64,000 bases of DNA. It comes from Butyrivibrio sp. VCB2006 (GTDB lineage: Bacteria > Bacillota > Clostridia > Lachnospirales > Lachnospiraceae). Below are positions 17,313 to 26,376 of this stretch, piece after piece. The stretch's first letter is position 1, and every line of letters starts with the position of its first letter. Made by a program: the position numbers and the translations under genes. The stretch covers positions 38,405 to 102,404 of the forward strand of contig NZ_ATVX01000013.1 in assembly GCF_000420945.1 (NCBI RefSeq), given 5' to 3'. The notes beneath the pieces were generated by a model. That model did no database searches, was not told the origin of the DNA, and worked only from the letters and a program-made list of their open reading frames with translations.

Positions 17313-17775
17313 ATAATTTTAAAAAATTCTCAAAAAACACCCGAACGATTTAGTTCTCCCAGTCCAAATAAGTGAAGGGGTTAATAAATCCCCTTCACGA
17401 ACCTTCAAAATCGAATAGTCATTCATCAGGTACGATCCTGCATCAGATGTGACAACGTCAGCCGAAGCAGCCGCTCGCCATGTGCGAGGAAGCGCAACTG
17501 CGACAACCGGACAGCAACCGGGGAGGCGATGAAAGATGCAGAGATAATGAGACTTCAGTCGAAGGACTGCTTGGCGAGAACCGCGGAGGGGTGAGATTCC
17601 CATGGAGCTGTAGCTACAGCCGCCTGATGATTTCCCAGGACTATTTTAGTCCGCTCAGGGGGCCGAGGGCGAATATGAGGAACATCATATAAAAATTGGT
17701 ACGACCGGCTGCGGCTGGTCGTTTTACATAGAAGGCTTAAGAAGCTTCTATAAAAACTACGAAAGGAGAAGCTAC
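17313..17775 (+). other. Non-coding, hairpin-rich interval of the mobile element
   Basis: About 460 bp without a convincing gene. It has a perfect 9-bp hairpin GTGAAGGGG/CCCCTTCAC (17373-17399). A GC-rich central part with several short complementary runs (about 17415-17690) could be a structured RNA. I cannot fold it by hand, so its nature stays open. Confidence 0.4.
17701..17726 (+). terminator. Terminator-like hairpin before mazF
   Basis: ACGACC...GGTCGT with an inner GC-rich stem and a following TTTT. Confidence 0.65.
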
Positions 17776-18156
17776 ATGCTAAGTGAAAACTGGAATTATC
17801 GCAGAGGCGATATTTACCTGGCAGATCTTGGTGAAGGGACCGGAAGCGAACAGGGAGGAATAAGACCTGTAATTGTTATCCAGAATGATGTTGGAAATTT
17901 CTTTTCCCCAAACATAACCATAGTCCCGGTGACATCAAAAGATAAGAAGCCAGGTCAGCCAACTCATTTTGAGCTGGTAAATGCCAGAGGCTTGTCCACG
18001 AGATCAACAGCGCTAGGTGAGTGTGTTGAAACTATATCCAAGCAGCGGGTTATCAGGTATATGGGCAAGCTGAAGAAAAAGGAACTTAAGGGAGTAGAAG
18101 AAGCGGTCAAGGCGCATCTCGGGTTCTATATTCCGGAGAGTATTGAAGCGCCGTAG
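17776..18156 (+). CDS. MazF/PemK family endoribonuclease toxin
   Basis: 126 aa, AAAGGAG upstream. MazF signature: YRRGDIYLADLG at residues 7-18, GGIRPVIVIQND near 32-43, TIVPVTSKDKK near 52-62 and CVETISKQRV near 83-92. MazF enzymes cleave mRNA at short motifs. No classical MazE antitoxin is upstream; the small DUF6870 gene behind it may be the partner or an element maintenance gene. Confidence 0.88.
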   Translation: MLSENWNYRRGDIYLADLGEGTGSEQGGIRPVIVIQNDVGNFFSPNITIVPVTSKDKKPGQPTHFELVNARGLSTRSTALGECVETISKQRVIRYMGKLKKKELKGVEEAVKAHLGFYIPESIEAP

Positions 18157-18164
18157 GAGGGTGT

Positions 18165-18413
18165 ATGACAGCAGAAGAGCATAAGAAATTTTTAGAAGCA
18201 GATTTTGATGATGTTAGCCTGGACAACCTGGTGGACATCAGCAAGATCAGGATTGATAGGAATAGAACACAGGAAAGAAGGAAGAAACAGTTTCTTAGGG
18301 CAGCAGGCAATCCGTACCTTGTTAAGGTTGGGGATACAAAAGTGAAGATCAGATTTGCAAACAACGGAGTATCTTTTGAAGATGCTTTTGAAAATTTGCT
18401 TCTGATGTCATGA
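18165..18413 (+). CDS. DUF6870-like small element protein
   Basis: 82 aa, AGGAGG six bases before ATG, 8 bp after mazF. The pattern LDNLVDISKIRIDRN-..-GNPYLVKVGDTKVKIRFAN-..-FEDAFENLL matches DUF6870 proteins that accompany large serine recombinases in Lachnospiraceae elements. The function is not established. It could be the antitoxin in this arrangement, but that is a guess from position only. Confidence 0.65.
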   Translation: MTAEEHKKFLEADFDDVSLDNLVDISKIRIDRNRTQERRKKQFLRAAGNPYLVKVGDTKVKIRFANNGVSFEDAFENLLLMS

Positions 18414-18424
18414 GGTGAGAATCG

Positions 18425-18520
18425 ACAAGCTGGTGTATATCAGGTGTTTATGTTACTGTTTGCGTAAAGCAAGAAGTTAACTTTCTATAACACCGGTGTT
18501 GCCAGCTTTAATACATATAC
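18425..18520. promoter_or_regulatory. Inverted-repeat region upstream of the recombinase operon
   Basis: AAGCTGG near 18430 is matched by CCAGCTT near 18501, and GGTGTTTATGTTA is roughly matched by TAACACCGGTGTT. Such nested repeats directly before a serine recombinase operon are candidates for att half-sites or an operator. Confidence 0.4.
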
Positions 18521-18543
18521 AAATGAATTGAAGGAGGCAACAT

Positions 18544-20241
18544 ATGAACTATTCTAAAAGGATCTATCACGCCGCCATGTATCTGAGATTGTCTCAGGAG
18601 GACGGTGATGTTTCCAACGCCAAGAAGGCAGAAAGCAACAGTATTTCTACCCAGAAGGCGATGATCAAACAATTCCTTAAGGACAAAGATGACATCATCC
18701 TTGTTTCAGAACGAGTAGATGATGGATATACGGGCAGTAACTTTGACAGGCCTCAGTTCCAGCTGATGATTGAGGATATCAGAAGAGGTGTCGTTGACTG
18801 CGTTATTGTAAAAGATCTTTCAAGATTTGGACGTGAATACATAGACTCCGGTAATTATCTGGAGAGAATCTTTCCGGCACTGGGAGTGAGGTTCATTGCT
18901 ATCACAGATAACGTGGATAGTATCAATGACCAGCAGAACGATCTTTTGATATCTTTCAAGAATCTTTTGAATGATTCCTATTGTAGAGATATCTCAATCA
19001 AGATCCGAAGCAGTCTTGAGGCCAAGAGAAAGGATGGAAAGGTCGTAAGCTCTTTCCTTCCATATGGATATATGAAGGATCCTAATGATAAGTACAAGGC
19101 TATTATCGACGAAGAAGCAGCGATGGTTGTCAGAGAGATTTACAAACTAAAACTTAATGGCATGAGCATCAATCGTATAGCAATTCATCTGGAGAATAAA
19201 AAGATTCCTTCCCCATACACTTATAAAAGATTGAAGGGACTCAATTTCTCAAATCCTTTTGCAAAGAATGATAATTGCCCCTGGAATCCGAGCACGGTCA
19301 GATTCATCCTTACCAACCGAATCTACGTTGGGGATCTGATTCAAGGAAAGATCACGACTCCAAACCATAAGGTAAAGAAGCACTACGTTAAGCCGGAGAA
19401 TGAATGGACAGTATGCAAGGATAATCACGAACCTATTATTGGGAAAAGAGAGTTTGATCTGGTACAGAGATTACTTGGCATGGACACCAGGACATCACCT
19501 TATGAGGAAGTAGTATATCCGCTGAGTGGGCTTGTTATATGCCCTGATTGCGGATTGGGCATGGTAAAAAAGAATATTCCGGTAGCAGGAAGAGAGTATC
19601 ACTACTATTTATGCAACACAAATAAAAAGACAAAAAAGTGCTCAAGTCACAGAATTCGACAGGAAAAGTTGGAATCAATCGTACTTAAAGTGATACAGAC
19701 CTTTATAGAAAACATTCTTGATATTCAGAGAATCCTTAAGTATCTGAAGGATGTTCCTCTTCAGGAGATAGATATAAAGGAAATTGAAAAGAAGAAGGAA
19801 CTTAAGATCAAGGAGCTTAGGAGATGCAAAGAACATAGAAATCTCCTGTATGAAGACCTTAAGGATGGCACAGTGTCTCAGGAAGAGTATAACGAGCTTT
19901 ACGAATCCTATAACAAAAGGGCCAGAAATGCTGAGGAAATGATACGAACCTACGAGCATGAGATCAGAGACATTATCGAGAACCGATCAGATAAGTTTAA
20001 ATGGATTGATTATTTTGCAGAGTACCAGAACATACAGGAGCTTACAAGAATTGCTGCTATTGAACTTATAGACAAGATTATTGTTCATGATAAGAACAAG
20101 GTTGAAGTGGTTTTTAACTTTGATGACATGTACCAGCAGCTTATTTACGCCCTTGAAAAGCAGGGAGAAATTACCGGTGTAGATGAGAATGGCAGAATAC
20201 AGCTTGCTACAGGAGAATTTAGTGATGAAACGAAAATATAA
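18544..20241 (+). CDS. Large serine recombinase 1
   Basis: 565 aa. The resolvase domain is at 1-155, with catalytic Ser in MYLRLSQED and Arg residues in VKDLSRFGREY. The recombinase domain is at about 175-290 (LPYGYMKDPNDK). A zinc ribbon follows (CPDCGLGM near 330, CNTNKKTKKC near 350), then a charged coiled coil near 400-470. These proteins integrate and excise elements between att sites. It is the first of four overlapping recombinase genes. Confidence 0.92.
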   Translation: MNYSKRIYHAAMYLRLSQEDGDVSNAKKAESNSISTQKAMIKQFLKDKDDIILVSERVDDGYTGSNFDRPQFQLMIEDIRRGVVDCVIVKDLSRFGREYIDSGNYLERIFPALGVRFIAITDNVDSINDQQNDLLISFKNLLNDSYCRDISIKIRSSLEAKRKDGKVVSSFLPYGYMKDPNDKYKAIIDEEAAMVVREIYKLKLNGMSINRIAIHLENKKIPSPYTYKRLKGLNFSNPFAKNDNCPWNPSTVRFILTNRIYVGDLIQGKITTPNHKVKKHYVKPENEWTVCKDNHEPIIGKREFDLVQRLLGMDTRTSPYEEVVYPLSGLVICPDCGLGMVKKNIPVAGREYHYYLCNTNKKTKKCSSHRIRQEKLESIVLKVIQTFIENILDIQRILKYLKDVPLQEIDIKEIEKKKELKIKELRRCKEHRNLLYEDLKDGTVSQEEYNELYESYNKRARNAEEMIRTYEHEIRDIIENRSDKFKWIDYFAEYQNIQELTRIAAIELIDKIIVHDKNKVEVVFNFDDMYQQLIYALEKQGEITGVDENGRIQLATGEFSDETKI

Positions 20242-21493
20242 AGTTGGTGTATATGCACACTATGATCCTTCATCTTATGAGGAGGAAAAGCATACCAGTC
20301 TGAAGCGTCAGCTTCGGACGATACATAGTTTTTTAGATGCGGACAAGGACTTTGAAGTAGTTGAGGAGTACCTGGATACAGGGGACAGATCCAGCGATAA
20401 CGAGGTCTTTGAGAAGCTGCTCTATGATATCGATGAGTACAAGATTGACTGCGTTGTTGTCAGAAGTATCGAAGTGGTTGGGCGCAACTATCAGGAAGCA
20501 GTGGATTTTCTTTCCAAGTACTGTCCGTTTGCGGAAGTTCGTCTGATAGCAGTTAAAGATAATTATGACTCTGAAAAGGACAACAAATGGACCTGGAAAA
20601 GAAGATATCATTTGGCAGATGAGACAGTAAGAAGATCCCTTAGCAGGAATATCTTTGATAGCAGAAACCGCAATTGGGAAGAAGGTAAATACCATCTGGG
20701 CCCTGTTCCTTATGGATACATCAGGATCGACAATCGTTTATATATTGATCCGGATACAGCGCCTATTGTGAAGAACATTTTTGAGAGATATCTGAGAAAT
20801 GACAGGGCATATGAAATTGCAAGGGATCTCAAGGAAATGAATGTGTTGTCTCCTAGAGCATATGAAGTGTTTCAGAGAACAGGGCAAGTTACTGACAGAT
20901 ATAACTGGAAGGACTGCACTGTCTGGAGAATCTTAAGAAGCAGGTTCTATGCCGGAGATACTGTTCATACGCAACATAAGAAACATCCTGATGAAGAAAG
21001 GGCAAAGCAACATCTTGATAAAGAGGATTGGATAATTGTCCCTAATACGCATGAGCCTATTATTTCCAGGGAGATGTTTGATGAAGTACAGGAACGCATT
21101 GCTCAGATAAGTGCGGGAAAGATACTTCCTAAAGGATATTCAGGACCACGAACACATGGTGTTTCCACCAACTGCTATAAAGGAAAGATATTCTGCGGTG
21201 TATGTGGAAGACCTGGAAGCTACAGAACAGATGGGAACTACATAGTTTATCGTTGCCGAAGTATAGATGTTAAGGCTACCAATTGTGGCACACGACCGGC
21301 ACATCTTAAGTATATTAACGAAGCTGTGATAGATGTTCTAAGACTCAGATATGGCTTATGGATCGAGGAACTAACCCAGGAGCATATAGATAAATATGTA
21401 AGAAAGATACTGTTTTATGGAAAAGACAGCATCTACGTTGAACTTAATGACGATCACATAGAAGGAGATAGTACAGATGGCAAGGAAAAGTAG
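20225..21493 (+). CDS. Serine-recombinase-like protein lacking catalytic residues (recombinase 2)
   Basis: 422 aa from ATG 20225 (AGGAGA nine bases upstream), overlapping recombinase 1 by 17 bp. The fold is kept: an N-terminal resolvase-like domain, recombinase domain (GPVPYGYIRIDN near 160) and zinc ribbon (CGVCGRPGSY ... YRCRSID). The usual YxRLS active-site motif reads YAHYDPSS, and the DLSRFGR motif reads RSIEVVGRN. Catalytic Ser and at least two Arg residues therefore appear lost. The C-terminal coiled coil is short. It is likely a structural or regulatory partner of the active copies. Confidence 0.85.
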   Translation: MKRKYKVGVYAHYDPSSYEEEKHTSLKRQLRTIHSFLDADKDFEVVEEYLDTGDRSSDNEVFEKLLYDIDEYKIDCVVVRSIEVVGRNYQEAVDFLSKYCPFAEVRLIAVKDNYDSEKDNKWTWKRRYHLADETVRRSLSRNIFDSRNRNWEEGKYHLGPVPYGYIRIDNRLYIDPDTAPIVKNIFERYLRNDRAYEIARDLKEMNVLSPRAYEVFQRTGQVTDRYNWKDCTVWRILRSRFYAGDTVHTQHKKHPDEERAKQHLDKEDWIIVPNTHEPIISREMFDEVQERIAQISAGKILPKGYSGPRTHGVSTNCYKGKIFCGVCGRPGSYRTDGNYIVYRCRSIDVKATNCGTRPAHLKYINEAVIDVLRLRYGLWIEELTQEHIDKYVRKILFYGKDSIYVELNDDHIEGDSTDGKEK

Positions 21494-23189
21494 AAAAGTT
21501 AGCATAGATTACAAACCGGAAGAAAAGGAAAAAGAAGAAGTTGTTGTTATTCCCGCGAAGCAGGAACTTAAGCCTCTTTCGGAATTTGCTGTTTACAGGG
21601 CCGGTGTATATGCCAGGCTCTCCAGTGAGAAAGAAGAGGATAGGGAGAGAGGCTCAATCGAGAATCAGGTTCTTATCTGTAAGAAGTTTGTTGAGACACA
21701 GGAAGATATAGTTATCCAGAAGCATTACTATGACATCTCTATGACTGGTACCAACTTTGACCGTGCTGGCTTTGAAGAGATGATGGATGATGCAAGAAAA
21801 GGCTTTATAAACTGCATCATAGTTAAGGATCTTTCAAGACTTGGAAGAAACTATGTTGACGCAGGCAATTTTATTGAGAGGATATTTCCATTCCTTGGCA
21901 TTAGATTCATAGCAGTTAATGATAACTATGATTCGGATAAGAACGATGGCTCTATGCTTCTTGGAGTAACCAATATCCTTAATGAGATGTATGCAAGAGA
22001 CATATCAAAAAAGATACGAGCATCTTACAGAACAGCATGGGAAGATCAAAAATGTGTTGCCGGAAAGCTTCCATATGGCTACAAAAGGGATCCGGATGAT
22101 AGTCACAAGATGATTATTGATGAAGCAGTTGCTGATAATGTAAGACTTATTTTTGATGATTACATAGCAGGGAAAAGCTGTGCAGAAATTGCCCGTGAAT
22201 TAAATGATAAAGGCGCACTGACTCCTGAGGAATACAGGAAATCTCTCAGAGGTGCCAAATACAGGAAAATAAATTGGCAGGGACATAATGTAATCAAGAT
22301 TCTTGATAACAGAGCTTATACCGGTGATGGTATTCACAATAGATACTATACCAGCAAAATTGGGCAGAAAGTTATGCGGGAAAACCCTAAGGAAGAATGG
22401 ATTATCAATCCCAACGAGCATCCCGCAATAGTCAGTTATCGCACATATCAGCTGGCTGAAAAAGAAACGAAGAAGAGAAGAGAAAAAGAAGTCATTAGTC
22501 CCGGAAAGTATTCTGCAAGACATCTCAATTTCTTTAAAGGAAAAATTTTCTGTGCTGATTGTGGATCAACTATGAGTATTGGAAAAGGCTGGGCCAGAGT
22601 CAATTATTTCTGTTCGGGCCATGCTTCAAACAGAAAGTTTTGCACACCTCATACAACATGGGACATGACAGTTAATGATCAGGTGCTTAGGGTTATACAT
22701 ACACATATCAATGTTTATACAGATAACCTGGCACTGATAAAGAAAATCAATAGCAGGAAAGATAATGTTGAACAGTACACTATCTTCAATAAGGAAGTGA
22801 AACGCCTTCAAAAAGAATTGGACAGACTTGCAACTGACAGACAGCGTTTATATGAGGACTATGTTACTAAGATCATTGATTCTGAACAGTATGTTAAGTT
22901 CAAGAAGGAATACGAAGAGAGGGAAAAGTATTATAAGGCAGAATATGCTGAAATGTTTGAAGCCAGAGCAAGATACGATACTAAATATAAGACAAATAAA
23001 GAGTGGGATGACTTAATCAATTCATTTAGGGATAAGCGCCTTCTGACCAAGAAGATGGTTGATGCTTTTGTTAAAAAGGTAAGCATTGATGAAGATGGAA
23101 ATGCTGAAGTTGAGCTCGTATATGACGACATGCTGGCTGATCTTGTTAAGTTTGCCAGAGAGAGGGAAAAAGAAAATGAAAAGAATTGA
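21477..23189 (+). CDS. Large serine recombinase 3
   Basis: 570 aa, overlapping recombinase 2 by 17 bp. There is an N-terminal extension of ~40 residues, then an intact catalytic motif (AGVYARLSSEKEED), the VKDLSRLGRNY helix, recombinase domain (KLPYGYKRDPDD), zinc ribbon (CADCGSTMS ... CSGHASNRKFC) and long coiled coil (about 420-500). It should be catalytically active. Confidence 0.92.
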   Translation: MARKSRKVSIDYKPEEKEKEEVVVIPAKQELKPLSEFAVYRAGVYARLSSEKEEDRERGSIENQVLICKKFVETQEDIVIQKHYYDISMTGTNFDRAGFEEMMDDARKGFINCIIVKDLSRLGRNYVDAGNFIERIFPFLGIRFIAVNDNYDSDKNDGSMLLGVTNILNEMYARDISKKIRASYRTAWEDQKCVAGKLPYGYKRDPDDSHKMIIDEAVADNVRLIFDDYIAGKSCAEIARELNDKGALTPEEYRKSLRGAKYRKINWQGHNVIKILDNRAYTGDGIHNRYYTSKIGQKVMRENPKEEWIINPNEHPAIVSYRTYQLAEKETKKRREKEVISPGKYSARHLNFFKGKIFCADCGSTMSIGKGWARVNYFCSGHASNRKFCTPHTTWDMTVNDQVLRVIHTHINVYTDNLALIKKINSRKDNVEQYTIFNKEVKRLQKELDRLATDRQRLYEDYVTKIIDSEQYVKFKKEYEEREKYYKAEYAEMFEARARYDTKYKTNKEWDDLINSFRDKRLLTKKMVDAFVKKVSIDEDGNAEVELVYDDMLADLVKFAREREKENEKN

Positions 23190-24726
23190 TCCAATAGTGG
23201 CTTTGTACATAAGGCTGTCAGATGAAGACGAGGATAATGATGACGTAGTTAAAAGAGAAAGTAATAGCATAACGAATCAGAGATTATTGCTTCGTCAGGT
23301 TGTAAAGAATCACCCGGAGTTTAAAGGGATGACTGTTGTGGAATATGCAGATGATGGGTATTCAGGAATGAATTTTGGAAGGCCTCAGTTTAATCTGATG
23401 ATGACAGAACTTATGCGTGGAAACATCTGCTGTGTCATAGTAAAAGATCTTAGCAGGTTCGCCAGAAACTACATAGAAGGCGGGAACTATTTGGAGAGAA
23501 TTTTCCCAATGTATCATGTTCGTTTCATCGCTGTTAATGATAATTATGATAGCAATGATTACATTGGTATGACCGGTGGAATGGAAATGGCATTTAAAAA
23601 CTATATGAATACCATGTATGCAAGAGATCTCTCACTTAAAGTGGTTTCAGGGAGGAACATCATGGCCAGGGAAGGCCTGTTTGTCGGAGCTCACGCGCCA
23701 TATGGCTATAAGAAAGATCCTAAGAATTGTCACAAGTTAATTATAGATGAAGAATCAGCGGCTATTGTCAGAAGGATTTTCGAAGAGGCAGCAGCCGGCA
23801 TAAATAAAAGCGCCATTGCCACATATTTAAACAATGACGGTGTTCCAACAGTCATAGAATATCAAAGATCACAGGGGCATGGAAGAAAGTGGGTCATTGA
23901 AAAAGAAAAGAAGCTTTGGACCATTACTACAATTAGTGACATGCTTCGAAATAAAGTATACATAGGAACTACTATTACTAATAAGTATAAGCGATTAGAG
24001 GTTGGCTCTCACCGTCAAAGGAGGACTCCGGAAAGTGAGTGGATTGTAGTTGAAAACACTCATGAAGCAATTGTAAGTAAGGAGCTTTTCCAAAAGGCAA
24101 ATGAAGTAGCATTCACTGGTCAGGGACAAAAGAGAATGGAACCAGGAAAACCGCGGTTGTTTATCTGTGGTTCTTGTGGAAGAACAATGGGATTTACCGG
24201 TAGCAATATGGCTTATAGGTGCGCAAGAGCAAGTAGCTCAGGCTTACCTGAATGTAAACTCATAAAGCGTAAGCGATATCCTTTTGAAGAAGAGGTGCTT
24301 GCGACAGCAAAGAAAAAAGCAGATGAGACGAATGTTCAGCTTAAGAAAGACATCGCCACCTGGAATCACAATATAAGAGAATGGAAAGGTACCACTGAGC
24401 TGCGTGAAAAAGCAGAGAAGCTTTCTATAAAGAAGCTTAAGCTCTATGACCAGTACAGGGAGGGGAAAATCTCCAAAAATACATATATGCAAGCGTCTGA
24501 GAAAATCAGTGCCAAGCAGATGGAACTGGCAGATCAGCTTGCAGAAATAGATAAGAAGACTTATGAAGCAAACAGAAATCTTGCAGCAAGTGTTGATGTT
24601 AAGACAACACTTACGGAGGTAAGAAAGCTTGATTCATTTGATACAGCGGTCTTGAAAAAGATAATTAAGTATGTGAAGGTATATGAAGATCACATCGAGT
24701 ATGAATGGGCCAATTTTGTAAAATGA
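23176..24726 (+). CDS. Large serine recombinase 4
   Basis: About 516 aa from ATG 23176, which overlaps recombinase 3 by 14 bp; a longer in-frame extension upstream lies inside recombinase 3 and is rejected. Catalytic motif ALYIRLSDEDED, VKDLSRFARNY, recombinase domain (APYGYKKDPKN), a Cys pair CGSCGRTMG and coiled coil. The DLSRFGR motif has Ala instead of Gly, otherwise intact. It is the last gene of the recombinase operon. Confidence 0.9.
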   Translation: MKRIDPIVALYIRLSDEDEDNDDVVKRESNSITNQRLLLRQVVKNHPEFKGMTVVEYADDGYSGMNFGRPQFNLMMTELMRGNICCVIVKDLSRFARNYIEGGNYLERIFPMYHVRFIAVNDNYDSNDYIGMTGGMEMAFKNYMNTMYARDLSLKVVSGRNIMAREGLFVGAHAPYGYKKDPKNCHKLIIDEESAAIVRRIFEEAAAGINKSAIATYLNNDGVPTVIEYQRSQGHGRKWVIEKEKKLWTITTISDMLRNKVYIGTTITNKYKRLEVGSHRQRRTPESEWIVVENTHEAIVSKELFQKANEVAFTGQGQKRMEPGKPRLFICGSCGRTMGFTGSNMAYRCARASSSGLPECKLIKRKRYPFEEEVLATAKKKADETNVQLKKDIATWNHNIREWKGTTELREKAEKLSIKKLKLYDQYREGKISKNTYMQASEKISAKQMELADQLAEIDKKTYEANRNLAASVDVKTTLTEVRKLDSFDTAVLKKIIKYVKVYEDHIEYEWANFVK

Positions 24727-24922
24727 AAAAGCGTTCAAAAAATGCCTTAAATGAGTCTGGATTTTAGGTCTGCGAATAGGGTTAAAAGGAATAATTAATA
24801 ATATGACTAATGGATTTTTTTGACACTTTTGAAAACTGGTCAAAAAAGACCGATTTTTGAAACCCAGATATTTCAAGGCTCGCACGGTTGCGAGCTTTGA
24901 GCAAAATCTTTTTTTTAGTCAC
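24727..24922 (+). other. Right-end region of the recombinase element
   Basis: Between the recombinase stop and the integrase remnant lies 196 bp. It has a terminator, AAGGCTCGCA/TGCGAGCTTT at 24875-24898, followed 14 bases later by eight T. The right attachment site should be near 24900-24940, because integrase similarity begins abruptly at about 24923. I could not find a matching left copy by eye. Confidence 0.55.
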
Positions 24923-25507
24923 TGTGATGATTCCGCAGAGGCTTTAGGCCTTACATGGAGCGACCTGAATTTCGAAGAGAGAACAATCTCTATTAATCAT
25001 GCATTTAGCGATAGACCTGATGAGAATCGCAAGACAAGAAAGCGCATCGAGTCTACCAAGAGCAAGGCTGGAACAAGAACCATTCCAATGTTTGATGAAG
25101 TATACCAGGCTTTCCTTGATGAGTATGAGATCCAGAAGTGCATCGGATTCTGTGAAGAAGAGATCGATGGATATTCCGGATTTGTCTTCTCTACAGCTGG
25201 TCATACAGTTTATCTTCCTGCTGCTATCAATCATGCAATCCATCGCATTATCACTCATTACAATGATGAAGAGAAAGCGAGGGCAGCATACGAAGATAGA
25301 GAGCCAGTATATTTACCTGACTTCTCATGTCATCACCTTAGACATACCTTTTGTACAAGACTCTGTGAGAACGATGTTAATCCCAAGGTAATCCAGGTCA
25401 TCATGGGACACTCAGATATCACAACTACCATGAACATCTATGCAGAAGTCAAGAAAGAAAAGAAACAGGAGACATTCGAAAGTCTGCAGGGCAAGATTAT
25501 ATTTTGA
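24923..25507 (+). pseudogene. Tyrosine recombinase (phage integrase family), 5' half missing
   Basis: About 194 codons resemble the C-terminal catalytic domain: EALGLTWSDL, HHLRHTFCTRL (His-x-x-Arg), GHSDITTTM and the nucleophile Tyr in NIYAEV. Similarity begins exactly where the first catalytic Arg motif (TGxRxGE) should be; here it reads CDDSAEAL. The core-binding half is absent. The simplest reading is that the serine-recombinase element inserted in or deleted into this gene. It is followed by a terminator at 25515. Confidence 0.85.
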
Positions 25508-25514
25508 TGATGAG

Positions 25515-25545
25515 CGGGCGGCATATTACTTGCTGCCCGTTATTA
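25515..25545 (+). terminator. Terminator of the integrase remnant
   Basis: CGGGCGGCA (25515-25523) and TGCTGCCCG (25531-25539), one G-T pair, followed by TTATTACT; the T-tract is weak. Confidence 0.6.
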
Positions 25546-26135
25546 CTATCAAATGAGATGTACTGTGACTTCCGGTTGAGATATGTCAGCAGCATGTGTT
25601 GTTGTGTGCGTCAAACAGAGACGTGTTGTTGTGGAGTACACTTCAAACCCGCATAAATACTGGGCTTTCTTGAAAAAAGATGGTGACAAAGGTATATAAA
25701 AGTGATAGAATAAGAGAGTAATAAATGACATTTCCGAGATGTGCTGTTGAGAGCACGATGTCCTTGGATCAAAGAGATATTGATTAGGACCCGGAAGTCC
25801 AAAAAAGTGGTATTCGGAATAGAAGACCACGGGCAGAGGTGTCTGACACACCGGCCACAACACTATTATTCCGCTCTATGGTCTTACAAGACCAGTATTG
25901 ATGAGAGTTCAAAGGTTCTTATTCCTCTCCATTCGCTCCAATTCTGGATTAGGGGAGGTGTCGAACAAATGTTCCCGACCTTGAAATCACAGAAGTAACA
26001 CACGGACTCATTAGGAATCACTGAAATCCATAGACGTACTATGTTATCCAAAAATGCAACGAAAGTACTCCTGTATTTCTTGTACGGAACCAGGGCTATG
26101 ATAAAGTAACCAACTGGATTATTTTCGGCATAACA
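25546..26135. other. Interval without a supported gene
   Basis: About 590 bp. Short open stretches occur in several frames, but none has a ribosome site, a family pattern or consistent codon use. It probably holds decayed element DNA. There is a local complementary pair AGGACCCGG/AAGTCC near 25785-25805, and nothing else I can name. Confidence 0.4.
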
Positions 26136-26345
26136 GTGTTCTTTGCGCTTTTACTGCAGCATATGTTTGTAATTGCCAAGATACTTGCTTCTGTCTTCAG
26201 TTGCATGACTATTGCTTTTTTATGCTCAATCTGGAAGAACTATGACACTAAGGCAGCGCAGATTACCGTGGTTACAATTGGAACAATCATAGCTGCTATA
26301 TGGAATCTGCAGTATTGGACAGATTTTTCAGAAAGGGAAGTTTGA
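26136..26345 (+). CDS. Small membrane protein remnant
   Basis: 69 codons from GTG with two hydrophobic segments (FALLLQHMFVIAKILASVFS and ITVVTIGTIIAAIWNLQYW). No clear ribosome site precedes it, and the frame is open only a few codons further upstream before a stop. It is probably the end of a larger membrane gene that has been truncated. Its stop overlaps the -35 of higBA. Confidence 0.35.
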   Translation: MFFALLLQHMFVIAKILASVFSCMTIAFLCSIWKNYDTKAAQITVVTIGTIIAAIWNLQYWTDFSEREV

Positions 26346-26370
26346 CACCTGTAACGTTACAGGTTATAAT
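26342..26370 (+). promoter_or_regulatory. higBA promoter with 18-bp palindromic operator
   Basis: Perfect consensus boxes: TTGACA (26342-26347), 17-bp spacer, TATAAT (26365-26370). The perfect palindrome ACCTGTAACGTTACAGGT occupies 26347-26364, exactly between the boxes, so a bound repressor (HigA) would block polymerase. The expected transcription start is about 26377, which is the A of the higB ATG. Confidence 0.85.
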
Positions 26371-26376
26371 GTTGAT

